The notes beneath the pieces are model-generated. The model ran no database searches. It was given only the letters and a program-made list of their open reading frames with translations, and was not told the origin of the DNA. A stretch of 64,000 nucleotides of DNA, from contig JAPOQN010000016.1 in the NCBI GenBank assembly GCA_026710655.1, forward strand, positions 1 to 64,000, in the 5' to 3' direction. The translations under genes were made by a program, and so were the position numbers. Source of the DNA: Chloroflexota bacterium (GTDB lineage Bacteria; Chloroflexota; Dehalococcoidia; Tepidiformales; Tepidiformaceae). Below, in pieces: positions 8,834 through 15,872 of the stretch; within the stretch, counting starts at the first letter, position 1; each line of letters opens with the position of its first letter.

Positions 8834-8851
8834 GCCGGTCAACCGGCTCAC
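8830..8851 (+). other. Stem-loop containing the VWA stop codon
   Basis: GTGAGCCGG (8830-8838), loop TCAA, CCGGCTCAC (8843-8851): a perfect 9-bp stem that includes the TGA of the upstream VWA gene. No T tract follows, so it may be an mRNA processing or stability element that lowers expression of the second VWA gene, rather than a full terminator. Confidence 0.5.
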
Positions 8852-8898
8852 GCGGGCGGCATCCAGACAACCGCACACAACGGACAAAGGAGACTCAG

Positions 8899-10662
8899 AT
8901 GCGACTCCCCACACGGTTCCTCCGGACCCTCGCGGCCACCGCCGCGATCTCGCTCCTCGCCATGGCGGTTATCGCCTGCGGCGACGACGACGATGACGAC
9001 GACTCCGCGGCGGCGCCCGCCGCCACGCAAGCCGCTGCCGCCGAGGAGCAAGCAGCGGCGGCCACCGAAGCTGCCGCCGCTGCCGAAGCCGCCCCTGCGG
9101 AAGCCACCGCAGCGGCAAGCCGCGCTCGCCCGGTGGAGGAAGCCGCCGCCCAGGAGGCCCCCGCATCGTCGAGGTCTCAGGAAGCGGCGGACTCGTCCGA
9201 GCCGGCGCCACCGCAGCGGGCCTCCCCGCCCGATACCGACTTCGAGAACTACGGCCGGACGCCCTACGTCGATACCGCGGAGGACGCCGTCTCGACGTTC
9301 AGCCTCGACACCGACCGGACCTCGTATTTCCTCGCCCTGAACTGGGCTCAGAACGGGTACGTCGTGGAGCCCGACTCGGTGCGCGCGGAGGAGTGGATCA
9401 ACGCCTTCTCCTACGGCTACGACCTGCCCCGGCGGGACGACAGCTTCGCCATCACGAGCGATGTCCTGGAGCACCCCCTCGGGGGCGGCCGGCACCTCGC
9501 CCGCATCGCCTTCCAGGCCCCGAAGGTGCGCGACGACATCCCCCTGAACGTGACGCTCGTGCTCGACGCATCAGGGTCCATGAGGGACGGCAACCGCGTC
9601 GCCATCGCCCGCGAGGCGGCGGAAGCGATCCGCCAGAGCCTCACCTCACGGGACCGCATCGCGGTGGTGCACTTCACCACCGAGGTCATCCACAGTCTGA
9701 CCGTGGAGCACAGCCGGCCCGACGACGGTGACGTTGCCTGGTCGATCGGCCAGCTCACCCCGAACAATTCCACGAACGTGCAGGCCGGCCTCAACCTCGG
9801 CGTGCGGCTCGCGGACGAGGCTCGCCGCGAGCGGCCCGACGCCTTCAACTACGTCATCCTGATGTCCGACGGCGTCGCCAACGTGGACGCCACCAACCCC
9901 TTCGCCATCCTCGATTCCTCGCCGGACAGGGACTACCGTAACCCGCTGCGGCTGATCACCATCGGGGTGGGCATCGCGAACTACAACGACGTGCTGTTGG
10001 AGCAGCTGGCCCAGCACGGCAACGGCTGGTACCGCTACTTCGACGACACCGCCCAGGCACGGGAGACCTTCAGCCGCGAGAACTGGGTCGCCCTCTCCAC
10101 GCCCTTCGCTGACCAGACGCGCGCCCAGGTGACCTGGGATCCGCGCGAGGTCAGCTCCTGGCGCATCGTCGGCTACGAGAACCGCATCACGGCGGACCAC
10201 ACCTTCGAGCAGAACCGCCGGGAGTTCGCCGAGCTTCCCTCCGGGTCCGCCACGACCGTCTTCTACGAGCTGGTGCTGTTTGACCAGAGTCGCGGCGGCT
10301 CGGCCACGCTGGGGAACGTCGAGGTGCGCTGGGTCGACCCGGTCTCGGGAACGTCGCTCACGCAGTCGGCCCCGGTCAGCGGCCGCCCGGACGCCCCGTT
10401 CGACGCGGGCGACCGGCACCTCCGCTTTGGCTCCATCGTGGCGCTCTCGGCGGACCGATACAGCGCGCTCACCCCGCAGGTCGAGAACGCCTCGGTGGAC
10501 TACGGCGGGATCTACGACGACCTCGACGCGCTGCAGGCGGAGCTGGGCTCGCTCGAGGCCCGGATGGGCTCGACGCAGGCATTCCGCGACTTCAGCTTCC
10601 TGCTCGACCAGCTGACGGCGCGGGCAGAGGAGCTATCGCCGGATTCAGGCTACAGCCAGTGA
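8899..10662 (+). CDS. VWA-domain (YfbK-like) lipoprotein
   Basis: A 587-residue exported paralogue of the preceding protein. It has a lipoprotein signal (RFLRTLAATAAISLLAMAVIAC) with the lipobox Cys near residue 24, an Asp run, and an Ala/Glu-rich linker to about residue 115. The VWA domain has MIDAS DASGSMRDGN (D near 223) and a C-terminal region ending SGYSQ. The ATG at 8899 has an AAAGGAGA ribosome binding site. From about residue 125 it aligns almost colinearly with the upstream VWA protein, so the pair is a tandem duplication with different anchors: a transmembrane helix versus a lipid. The ligand is unknown. Confidence 0.88.
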   Translation: MRLPTRFLRTLAATAAISLLAMAVIACGDDDDDDDSAAAPAATQAAAAEEQAAAATEAAAAAEAAPAEATAAASRARPVEEAAAQEAPASSRSQEAADSSEPAPPQRASPPDTDFENYGRTPYVDTAEDAVSTFSLDTDRTSYFLALNWAQNGYVVEPDSVRAEEWINAFSYGYDLPRRDDSFAITSDVLEHPLGGGRHLARIAFQAPKVRDDIPLNVTLVLDASGSMRDGNRVAIAREAAEAIRQSLTSRDRIAVVHFTTEVIHSLTVEHSRPDDGDVAWSIGQLTPNNSTNVQAGLNLGVRLADEARRERPDAFNYVILMSDGVANVDATNPFAILDSSPDRDYRNPLRLITIGVGIANYNDVLLEQLAQHGNGWYRYFDDTAQARETFSRENWVALSTPFADQTRAQVTWDPREVSSWRIVGYENRITADHTFEQNRREFAELPSGSATTVFYELVLFDQSRGGSATLGNVEVRWVDPVSGTSLTQSAPVSGRPDAPFDAGDRHLRFGSIVALSADRYSALTPQVENASVDYGGIYDDLDALQAELGSLEARMGSTQAFRDFSFLLDQLTARAEELSPDSGYSQ

Positions 10663-11007
10663 CGAGCCCCCTCGCACGACACCGGCTGTAACGCGCGAAA
10701 CCGGCCGCGGCGGTCAACACCCCACCACCCGCCGCGGCCGGCTCGCGCATCCCCGATCTGGCCCCCCAGGTGGGCCGCGCCCGAGACCGATTGCGGCACG
10801 AATGCAAGGCTGAGGCCCGCACGCCTCCACCCTTCCTTTCCTAATAGTTCCTGAACCCTTTACGCACACCTGAGGCATAAGGTGGTTGTGCGATGAAGAA
10901 GGAACAGACAGGGAACAACCAGCGACGTATTCCGGGACTCATCCGGGAACTAGTGGACCGGTTCTCAACGGTGCACCAGGAACGCTCTCGCTGGAGGGAG
11001 GTTCAGA
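10663..11007. other. Gene-free stretch with a long GC hairpin
   Basis: No supported gene. CCGGCCGCGGCGG (10701-10713) and CCGCCGCGGCCGG (10729-10741) form a perfect 13-bp stem with a 15-base loop, a likely end-of-transcript structure for the VWA lipoprotein gene although no T run follows. An 87-codon reading frame from 10893 overlaps the next gene out of frame and looks spurious. A weak promoter-like CATAAG box lies near 10875. Confidence 0.5.
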
Positions 11008-11442
11008 ATGCCTGCCCAGGTAACCAGACTCGCAGCCCTGCTGGTGGTGGTGGTGATCGCGATGGAAGCCTTCGCTCTCCCCGCCGACGTTTCCGCGACC
11101 ACCGGCGACCGGCCGTTGGTGTCCTTCACGGCGCCCGGCTCGATCACCGAGGGTGAGCCGGCCGTATTCACATTCAGGCGCACCGGCGACCTCTCGGACG
11201 AGCTCTACCTGAACCTGGACTTCTACTTCGAGGGCGAATTCCTGCAGACCGACGAGATGCCCGAGGTGTGGTTCGCGGCAGGCGAGGCGGAGACTGTTCT
11301 GTCCATCCCAACGGTCGATGACAGCACGCCCGAGCCCGATGGCTCCATCGGCGTCCACCTGCAGCTACGCTACTTCGACCCGGAGCCGTACGACCCCCAG
11401 GCCCCCGTCTATCTGCAGGTAACGGTGCGGGATAACGACTAA
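11008..11442 (+). CDS. Secreted Calx-beta-like domain protein
   Basis: A 144-residue protein with a strong GGAGGGAGG ribosome binding site. An N-terminal signal peptide (RLAALLVVVVIAMEAFALPADVSA, about residues 7-30) is followed by a single beta-sandwich. PLVSFTAPGSITEGEPAVFTFRRTGDL and the closing VYLQVTVRDND match the Calx-beta/cadherin-like edge strands, which bind calcium in other proteins. It is small for such proteins, which usually carry many copies. It lies after the VWA pair and faces a convergent exported protein, so this stretch is rich in envelope genes. The role is unknown. Confidence 0.72.
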   Translation: MPAQVTRLAALLVVVVIAMEAFALPADVSATTGDRPLVSFTAPGSITEGEPAVFTFRRTGDLSDELYLNLDFYFEGEFLQTDEMPEVWFAAGEAETVLSIPTVDDSTPEPDGSIGVHLQLRYFDPEPYDPQAPVYLQVTVRDND

Positions 11443-11484
11443 GGGGGCATCGCTGGGCCCTACCAGCCCCGCGGGAAGCACCCC

Positions 11485-12378
11485 CTACAGGCCCGGCCTT
11501 CTCCATCGAGCACGCAGGCCCAGTCCGGCCAGGGCCACCCCCACGACCGCGAACACCACCCAGGCCAGAGTCGTCCGACCGCCCGGAAGTGGCGCCGACA
11601 GGCCGCTGCCGGTGTCAGCGGCATCAGGGGGCTGCACGCTGTTGAGCGCGTAGGCGATCCGGGCGTAGTAGAGGCTGGTGAGCCCTTCGAACCCGGAGTC
11701 GGTTCCCACGATGAGCCAGAGGCTGCCCTCGTCGTCAGTCGTGACAGTCAGGGGTGCATCCGCGTTGGTGAGGGTCTTGATGGCATAGGTGTCGCCGGAC
11801 GCTTCGGGGTGGGCGATGTCCCCCAGTACGACCATCGCCTCGCCGCCGGTGCTCTGGTTGCCCTTGTCGATGTTCATCCGCAGGTGGCCGATGGCGTCCA
11901 CCGCTGTCGTGGGCTCGATGGTGGCGGCTCCGGCCTTCACGAACACGCTCTCTCCCGGCGAGCCCCCGATCCCGACCAGCCCCGGGGGAACGTCGGTCGC
12001 GAGGTCGATGGAGACCGAGACCGAATACACGGTGTTCGGCTGCAAGCCGCCGACCTGCCGCTTCAGGTACATGAACAGGTCGTCGCTACGGTTGTGCCCC
12101 TGGACGTAGATGCCGCCGCCAGCGAGTCCCTCTGGAAGGGGGCGGTGGCCGCTGTCGAGCTCGTAGAGGTCGTGGTCGTAGTCCGCCGGGAGGTCGGCGA
12201 ACGCGACCGCCCACCCCTCGGGGTCGTGGTCGAAAGTGAAGGCAAAGGCGGCGTCTTCCCCGCCCTCTGCGCGGACAGGCGGGCTGCCGGCCAGCACGGG
12301 CGCCAGGAGGACGAGCAGGGTGAGGCAGGGGAGCCAGGTCCGCCACGAAAACCGAGCGCCCTCTGTGGTGCCTCGCAA
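11485..12378 (-). CDS. Exported membrane-anchored protein of unknown function
   Basis: 297 residues. A signal peptide (WLPCLTLLVLLAPVLAG, about 14-30) is followed by a beta-rich exterior part (FTFDHDPEGWAVAFADLPADYD...). A C-terminal membrane helix (TLAWVVFAVVGVALAGLGL) ends in the basic tail RARWRRP, the layout of a type I wall- or membrane-anchored protein. The exterior segment resembles the carbohydrate-binding-like jelly-roll fold found in choice-of-anchor proteins, but I do not recognise a family. It is convergent with the Calx-beta-like gene and lies just downstream of tRNA-Tyr on the same strand. Confidence 0.65.
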   Translation of the reverse strand: MRGTTEGARFSWRTWLPCLTLLVLLAPVLAGSPPVRAEGGEDAAFAFTFDHDPEGWAVAFADLPADYDHDLYELDSGHRPLPEGLAGGGIYVQGHNRSDDLFMYLKRQVGGLQPNTVYSVSVSIDLATDVPPGLVGIGGSPGESVFVKAGAATIEPTTAVDAIGHLRMNIDKGNQSTGGEAMVVLGDIAHPEASGDTYAIKTLTNADAPLTVTTDDEGSLWLIVGTDSGFEGLTSLYYARIAYALNSVQPPDAADTGSGLSAPLPGGRTTLAWVVFAVVGVALAGLGLRARWRRPGL

Positions 12379-12407
12379 GGGGATGCACCTCCCGGAAGGA
12401 AAGAAGC

Positions 12408-12494
12408 TGGTGGAGGGGGCAGGATTCGAACCTGCGTACCGCTTTGCGGGGCAGATTTACAGTCTGCTGCCTTTAACCACTCGGCCACCCCTCC
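12408..12494 (-). tRNA. tRNA-Tyr (anticodon GTA)
   Basis: A class II tRNA on the minus strand. The acceptor stem is GGAGGGG/CCCCTCC, the anticodon loop CTGTAAA gives GTA, the long variable arm is CCCCGCAAAGCGG, and the T-loop is TTCGAAT. The discriminator is A and the CCA is encoded. It follows tRNA-Thr(TGT) after 8 bases, so the two are one transcript. Confidence 0.97.
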
Positions 12495-12502
12495 ACCTGG
12501 TA

Positions 12503-12575
12503 AGCCCAGGAGGGGACTCGAACCCCTAACCTGCTGATTACAAATCAGCCGCGCTGCCAGTTGCGCCACCTGGGC
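12503..12575 (-). tRNA. tRNA-Thr (anticodon TGT)
   Basis: Minus-strand cloverleaf. The acceptor is GCCCAGG/CCTGGGC, the anticodon stem GCTGA/TCAGC surrounds TTTGTAA (anticodon TGT), and the T-arm is GGGG-TTCGAGT-CCCC. CCA is not encoded. It is the first gene of the Thr-Tyr tRNA pair. Confidence 0.97.
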
Positions 12576-12754
12576 AGGGGAGCGACCCCTTCCCGTTGGG
12601 GGCCGTGTGACACCGCCTTGCGGCGGCGGCTCTGCGAGTATCGCCCCGCGCACCCTCACCCGCAAACGGAACGGCCTGCCCGCGACACCGGGGCCTTGGC
12701 GCTCCCGCGCCGGGCCGCGAGGCTCCCGCCCAATCCCACTCGTGGAGGTACGCG

Positions 12755-13120
12755 ATGAACGACGAACCGGTAATCGGCGCTGACGACGCGCAGAAAGACG
12801 GCACCGAGAGCCACGCAGAGCCCGTGATCGGCGGGCCGGCGGACGAACCGTCCCCGGAGGACGCGAGCGAGGCCGAGCTCGCCGAGCTGCTGCGCGAAAC
12901 CCTGCTCGCCGCGCACGACGACCTCTCGCCGGCGGACCTGGAGGGGGAGAGCCCCGCGGAGGTGCGCGAGCGCTACGTGGCCGTGCGCGCCCGCCTCGAG
13001 CGCGAGGCCGCCGAAGCGAAGGGCGCACCGGTGCCCGCCGGCGCCCCGGGGCGCTTCGCCCCCGAACCGGCGAGCGCCTTCGAGAAGATCCGCGAGGGGC
13101 TCACGCGGCTCAACGCCTGA
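12755..13120 (+). CDS. Small acidic protein of unknown function
   Basis: 121 residues with a GTGGAGG ribosome binding site at good spacing. The first 40 residues are acidic and low complexity (Asp/Glu/Pro/Ala). The rest is predicted helical, with a possible coiled coil at about 45-90 (AELAELLRETLLAAHDDLSPADLEG...RYVAVRARLEREAAEAKG). No signal peptide or membrane segment is seen, and I recognise no family. It is divergent from the tRNA pair. A 31-base direct repeat begins 6 bases after its stop codon. Confidence 0.65.
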   Translation: MNDEPVIGADDAQKDGTESHAEPVIGGPADEPSPEDASEAELAELLRETLLAAHDDLSPADLEGESPAEVRERYVAVRARLEREAAEAKGAPVPAGAPGRFAPEPASAFEKIREGLTRLNA

Positions 13121-13125
13121 GCATC

Positions 13126-13156
13126 GCGGTCGACGGCGGGGGAGCGCGGGGCTAGC
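13126..13156 (+). repeat. 31-bp direct repeat, left copy
   Basis: Matches 13686-13716 at 30 of 31 positions; the only difference is G at 13150 versus A at 13710. The two copies are 560 bases apart and bracket the grpB-like gene. The left copy is intergenic. Confidence 0.85.
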
Positions 13157-13169
13157 CTGACCCACGGCT

Positions 13170-13715
13170 GTGACCCACACCATCGAGATTGTCGACCACG
13201 ACCCCGGCTGGGCCGAGGCGTTCGCCGCCATCAGCGGTGCGGTGGCGGCGGCCCTGGGTCCGCTGGCGCTGCGAATCGAGCACGTCGGCAGCACCTCCGT
13301 GCCTGGGCTCGGCGCGAAGCCGATCGTCGACCTCGATGTGGTCATCGAGTCGCCCGCCTTGCTCCCACCCGTCGTGGAGGCGCTGGCGGCGCTCGGCTAC
13401 TCCCACAAGGGCGATCTGGGCATCGCGGGCAGGGAGGCCTTCGGTCGCGAGGACGACACCGTTCCGAGGGACGGCTCGGGGCGGGCGTGGCCCGCGCACC
13501 ACCTGTACGTCTGCGCCCGGGAGAGCAGGGAGTTGCACCGCCACGTCCGGTTCCGCGACTACCTCCGGAGCCACCCCGACTCCGCTGCTTCGTACGAAGC
13601 GCTCAAGCGCGCGCTCGCGCAGCGGCATCCCCACGACATCGAGTCCTACATCGAAGGCAAGTCAGAGTTCGTCGAGGGCATCCTTGCGGTCGACGGCGGG
13701 GGAGCGCGGAGCTAG
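13170..13715 (+). CDS. GrpB/UPF0157 family nucleotidyltransferase-like protein
   Basis: A 181-residue protein with a GTG start. The GrpB family is a nucleotidyltransferase-fold group. RIEHVGSTSVPGLGAKPIVDLDVVI at about residues 35-59 holds the GSTSVPG and two-Asp (DLD) motifs of the catalytic fold, and HHLYVC, RFRDYLRSHP and YIEGKSEFV follow as in relatives. The full domain is present. The last codons (AVDGGGARS and stop) lie inside the right copy of a 31-bp direct repeat whose left copy sits just before the gene, suggesting arrival as a discrete cassette. No operon partner is apparent. Confidence 0.9.
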   Translation: MTHTIEIVDHDPGWAEAFAAISGAVAAALGPLALRIEHVGSTSVPGLGAKPIVDLDVVIESPALLPPVVEALAALGYSHKGDLGIAGREAFGREDDTVPRDGSGRAWPAHHLYVCARESRELHRHVRFRDYLRSHPDSAASYEALKRALAQRHPHDIESYIEGKSEFVEGILAVDGGGARS

Positions 13716-13716
13716 C
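13686..13716 (+). repeat. 31-bp direct repeat, right copy
   Basis: Right partner of 13126-13156. It includes the last ten codons and the stop of the grpB-like gene and ends 20 bases before the RCK-domain gene. Confidence 0.85.
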
Positions 13717-13736
13717 ATCGGCGGCAGGGGGAAACG

Positions 13737-14381
13737 ATGAACGTTGCCATCCTCGGCCTGGGACGTTTCGGCACGCAGCTCGCGCGCGAGCTCGCCGCGC
13801 TCGGCATCGATGTGCTCGGCGTCGACCGCGACGGCGGCCGCGTCAACGAAGTCGTCGAGACGGTGCTGCTGGCCGCCGAGGGGAACGTCGAGGAGGTCGA
13901 CTTCCTCGAGTCGCTCTCGCTGCACAACTACGACTCGGTGGTGGTGGCCATCGGCAGCGACGTGGCCACGAGCGTGCTGGTCACGCTCACGCTGAAGCAG
14001 CGACTGCGCCTGACGCACGTGGTCGCCAAGGCGAGTTCGGAGGAACACACGCGCGCCCTGGAGCTGGCGGGCGCCGACGTGCTCGTGAACCCGGAGCGGG
14101 AGTCGGCGCAGCGGCTGGCGCACACGCTGGGCAGCAGCGACATCACCGACTACATGGCTCTGGGGGGCGCGCAGGGCATCGCCCGCGTGCGGGCGCCCTA
14201 CTCGGCCACGGGCCACGCCATCGGCGAGCTCGACATCGCCGGGCGCTACAACGTCTTCCTGCTGGCCCGGCTGCGAGAGAACTCGGTCACCTTCAACCCG
14301 GACATGGAAGAGACGGTGCAGAACGGGGACTTCTGGATCGTGGCGGGCCGCGACGACCACCTGCGCGACCTGCAGCAGTAG
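13737..14381 (+). CDS. RCK-domain potassium uptake regulatory protein (TrkA/KtrA-like)
   Basis: 214 residues. The N-terminal RCK Rossmann domain has the dinucleotide motif GLGRFGTQLARELAALG (about 6-22) and an acidic residue at the end of strand 2 (GVDRD). The RCK_C domain follows at about 140-214 (APYSATGHAIGELDIAGRYNVFLLARLRE). Such proteins bind NAD(H) or ATP and gate KtrB/TrkH channels. An AGGGGGAAACG ribosome binding site precedes the ATG. No membrane KtrB partner lies nearby, so it must act on a channel encoded elsewhere. An intrinsic terminator follows 23 bases downstream. Confidence 0.92.
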   Translation: MNVAILGLGRFGTQLARELAALGIDVLGVDRDGGRVNEVVETVLLAAEGNVEEVDFLESLSLHNYDSVVVAIGSDVATSVLVTLTLKQRLRLTHVVAKASSEEHTRALELAGADVLVNPERESAQRLAHTLGSSDITDYMALGGAQGIARVRAPYSATGHAIGELDIAGRYNVFLLARLRENSVTFNPDMEETVQNGDFWIVAGRDDHLRDLQQ

Positions 14382-14404
14382 CCCCCGCCCACGCCGCCCA
14401 TACA

Positions 14405-14434
14405 AAAGCCGCCCGCGTTGCCACGGGCGGCTTT
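14405..14434 (+). terminator. Rho-independent terminator after the RCK gene
   Basis: AAAGCCGCCCG (14405-14415), loop of 8, CGGGCGGCTTT (14424-14434): a perfect 11-bp stem ending in TTT. The flanking A run also lets it work in the other direction for the minus-strand gene at 14487-14678. Confidence 0.85.
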
Positions 14435-14486
14435 GCTGTTCCCGGCGGAAAGGAGGAAAACACCGGGAGTGTCGAAGCGGAGCGGC

Positions 14487-14678
14487 TTAGGCCGCCCTGC
14501 TCATGCGGTGCTCCTCGTTGGTGATGAAGTCACCCTCGGAAAGCCAGTTCTTGAACTCCTTCACGGCGCCACACTCGTAGCAACGCCCGAGGCTCATGGG
14601 CCCGGACGGCTCGTCGATGCGCCAGCGGTGGAAATGCTGGGGCTTCGAGGCGGTGTGTTTGGTGCTGCGCTTGTTCAT
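14487..14678 (-). CDS. Small zinc-ribbon-like protein of unknown function
   Basis: 63 residues with a strong TTGGAGG ribosome binding site 7 bases before the ATG. The centre reads LGRCYECGAVKEFKN, a single CxxC knuckle; no second pair is present, so a complete zinc ribbon would need dimerisation or His ligands (HFHRW lies upstream). The rest is basic. It is divergently transcribed from the HxlR-type regulator with promoter elements between them. It may be a small RNA- or DNA-binding protein. Confidence 0.6.
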   Translation of the reverse strand: MNKRSTKHTASKPQHFHRWRIDEPSGPMSLGRCYECGAVKEFKNWLSEGDFITNEEHRMSRAA

Positions 14679-14694
14679 GACCGTACCTCCAAGG

Positions 14695-14723
14695 TTGACG
14701 TCGTGGGGCCGCTGCCCTACGCT
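14695..14723 (+). promoter_or_regulatory. Candidate sigma-70-type promoter for the HxlR gene
   Basis: TTGACG (14695-14700), a 17-base spacer and TACGCT (14718-14723) lie about 130 bases upstream of the regulator's start. The -35 box is near-consensus and the -10 box is partial. Confidence 0.4.
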
Positions 14724-14850
14724 CCTAAAGAAGAACCTCCGCTACTATGTTTTCCGAAGTTCTGGTACAAGTCTAGCAGGAGCGCCGAAAGCGTCAAGCG
14801 GTGGTTCCCCAGGCCCTCATCCGGCCTTTACCGTGGAGAAGCACAGGTCC

Positions 14851-15543
14851 ATGGCCCGATCAAACGGCAACGGCACATCTCGCAAGTACGGGCACGCGTG
14901 CCTGATCGCGCAATCGCTCGACGTACTGGGTGACCGCTGGACGCTGCTCGTGCTGCGGGACCTGATGACGGGCCTGCATCGCTACACCGACATCCTCAAC
15001 AACTGTCCCGGCCTCTCGCCCAACGTGCTCGCCGACCGGCTGAAAATGCTGGAGCGCGAGGGCCTCGTCCACCGTCACTACGAGCGCGGCCTTCCGCCGC
15101 GCGTCGAGTACACACTTACCGACAAAGGATGGGCCGTACGACCCATCCTTCTTTCATTTGTGGAGTGGGGGATGATCTTCGCGAACCGCTTCACCCGCCA
15201 ATCCGTCGGAGACACCGTCCCGACGGATTTTGCTGTGCGGATGGTTCCCACCTTCGCCTTCCAGCCCCAGAACGCCGAGGGCGTGAGCGTCTCGCTCGTG
15301 CTGGAGATCGACGACTGCGAGGGCTGCAGCGCCTGGACTTTCCAGGTCGATGACGGCCGCCTTATCCCGCAGCGGGGCGGCGCCGCCGCGGACCTGTACT
15401 TCCGCACGGACACCAGCGGCTTCTTCCGCTTCTTCCGCGGCGCCGAGCCGTCGGAGTGCGGCGAGCTGCGCGGTCCGGTGGAGCTGGCGAAGTCCTTCCA
15501 GTCCTGCTTCGAGCTCGCGCCCCCCGTCCCGGCGGGGGTCTAG
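14851..15543 (+). CDS. HxlR-family transcriptional regulator fused to an SCP2-like domain
   Basis: 230 residues. The N-terminal HxlR winged helix covers about 15-110, starting with CLIAQSLDVLGDRWTLLVLRDL and continuing GLSPNVLADRLKMLEREGLV and VEYTLTDKG, the classical HxlR signature. The remaining 110 residues (VSLVLEIDDCEGCSAWTFQVDDGRL...ADLYFRTDTSGFFRFFRG) fit an SCP2/sterol-carrier-like ligand-binding domain. This architecture implies a repressor that senses a lipid-like or hydrophobic ligand. ATG 14851 begins the domain; the longer in-frame extension is dropped. No obvious target operon is adjacent, though the P450 operon lies 1.3 kb away. Confidence 0.88.
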   Translation: MARSNGNGTSRKYGHACLIAQSLDVLGDRWTLLVLRDLMTGLHRYTDILNNCPGLSPNVLADRLKMLEREGLVHRHYERGLPPRVEYTLTDKGWAVRPILLSFVEWGMIFANRFTRQSVGDTVPTDFAVRMVPTFAFQPQNAEGVSVSLVLEIDDCEGCSAWTFQVDDGRLIPQRGGAAADLYFRTDTSGFFRFFRGAEPSECGELRGPVELAKSFQSCFELAPPVPAGV

Positions 15544-15564
15544 GAGCTACAGTCGCGGCGCTGC

Positions 15565-15593
15565 TTGCTAGCACCTCTTCATTATTGTAATAT
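15565..15593 (+). promoter_or_regulatory. Sigma-70-type promoter upstream of the small DUF1640-like gene
   Basis: TTGCTA (15565-15570), a 17-base spacer and TAATAT (15588-15593), in an AT-rich patch that stands out in this genome, 40 bases upstream of the ATG at 15633. Confidence 0.6.
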
Positions 15594-15632
15594 CCTACTA
15601 ACAAGGGGTTGAACCTCCGGGCAGCGAGTCAG

Positions 15633-15857
15633 ATGGCCGTAACATTCGACACCCGCAAAGCCGTGAAGAAGCTCCGGGAGAAAGGCGGCTTCTCCGAAGC
15701 TGGCGCCGATGCCACCGTGGAAGTCGTATCCGAAGCAACCAGTCCCCTCGTGACTCGCGACGACCTGAGCACCGCGCTTCTCCGCGAACGCCTCTGGGTG
15801 ATCGGCTCGGTCCTCGCCGTAGCGGGCGCCGCCGTGACCGCAGTCGAGCTGCTCTAG
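15633..15857 (+). CDS. Small membrane-tailed DUF1640-like protein
   Basis: 74 residues: an N-terminal amphipathic part (FDTRKAVKKLREKGGFSEAGADATVEVVSE), a linker (SPLVTRDDLSTALLRERL), and a C-terminal membrane helix (WVIGSVLAVAGAAVTAVELL). This is the layout of short bacterial relatives of the CCDC90/DUF1640 coiled-coil family, whose function in bacteria is unknown. ATG 15633 is preferred to TTG 15609 because the family similarity starts there. A good promoter lies just upstream. It is convergent with the DM13 gene. Confidence 0.65.
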   Translation: MAVTFDTRKAVKKLREKGGFSEAGADATVEVVSEATSPLVTRDDLSTALLRERLWVIGSVLAVAGAAVTAVELL

Positions 15858-15872
15858 GCGCCAGCCGATCCC

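Noticed and set aside
10893-11156. 87-codon frame starting MKKEQTGNN
   Set aside because: It overlaps the Calx-beta-like gene out of frame, and its second half is the Arg/Gly-rich filler expected from a shadow frame.
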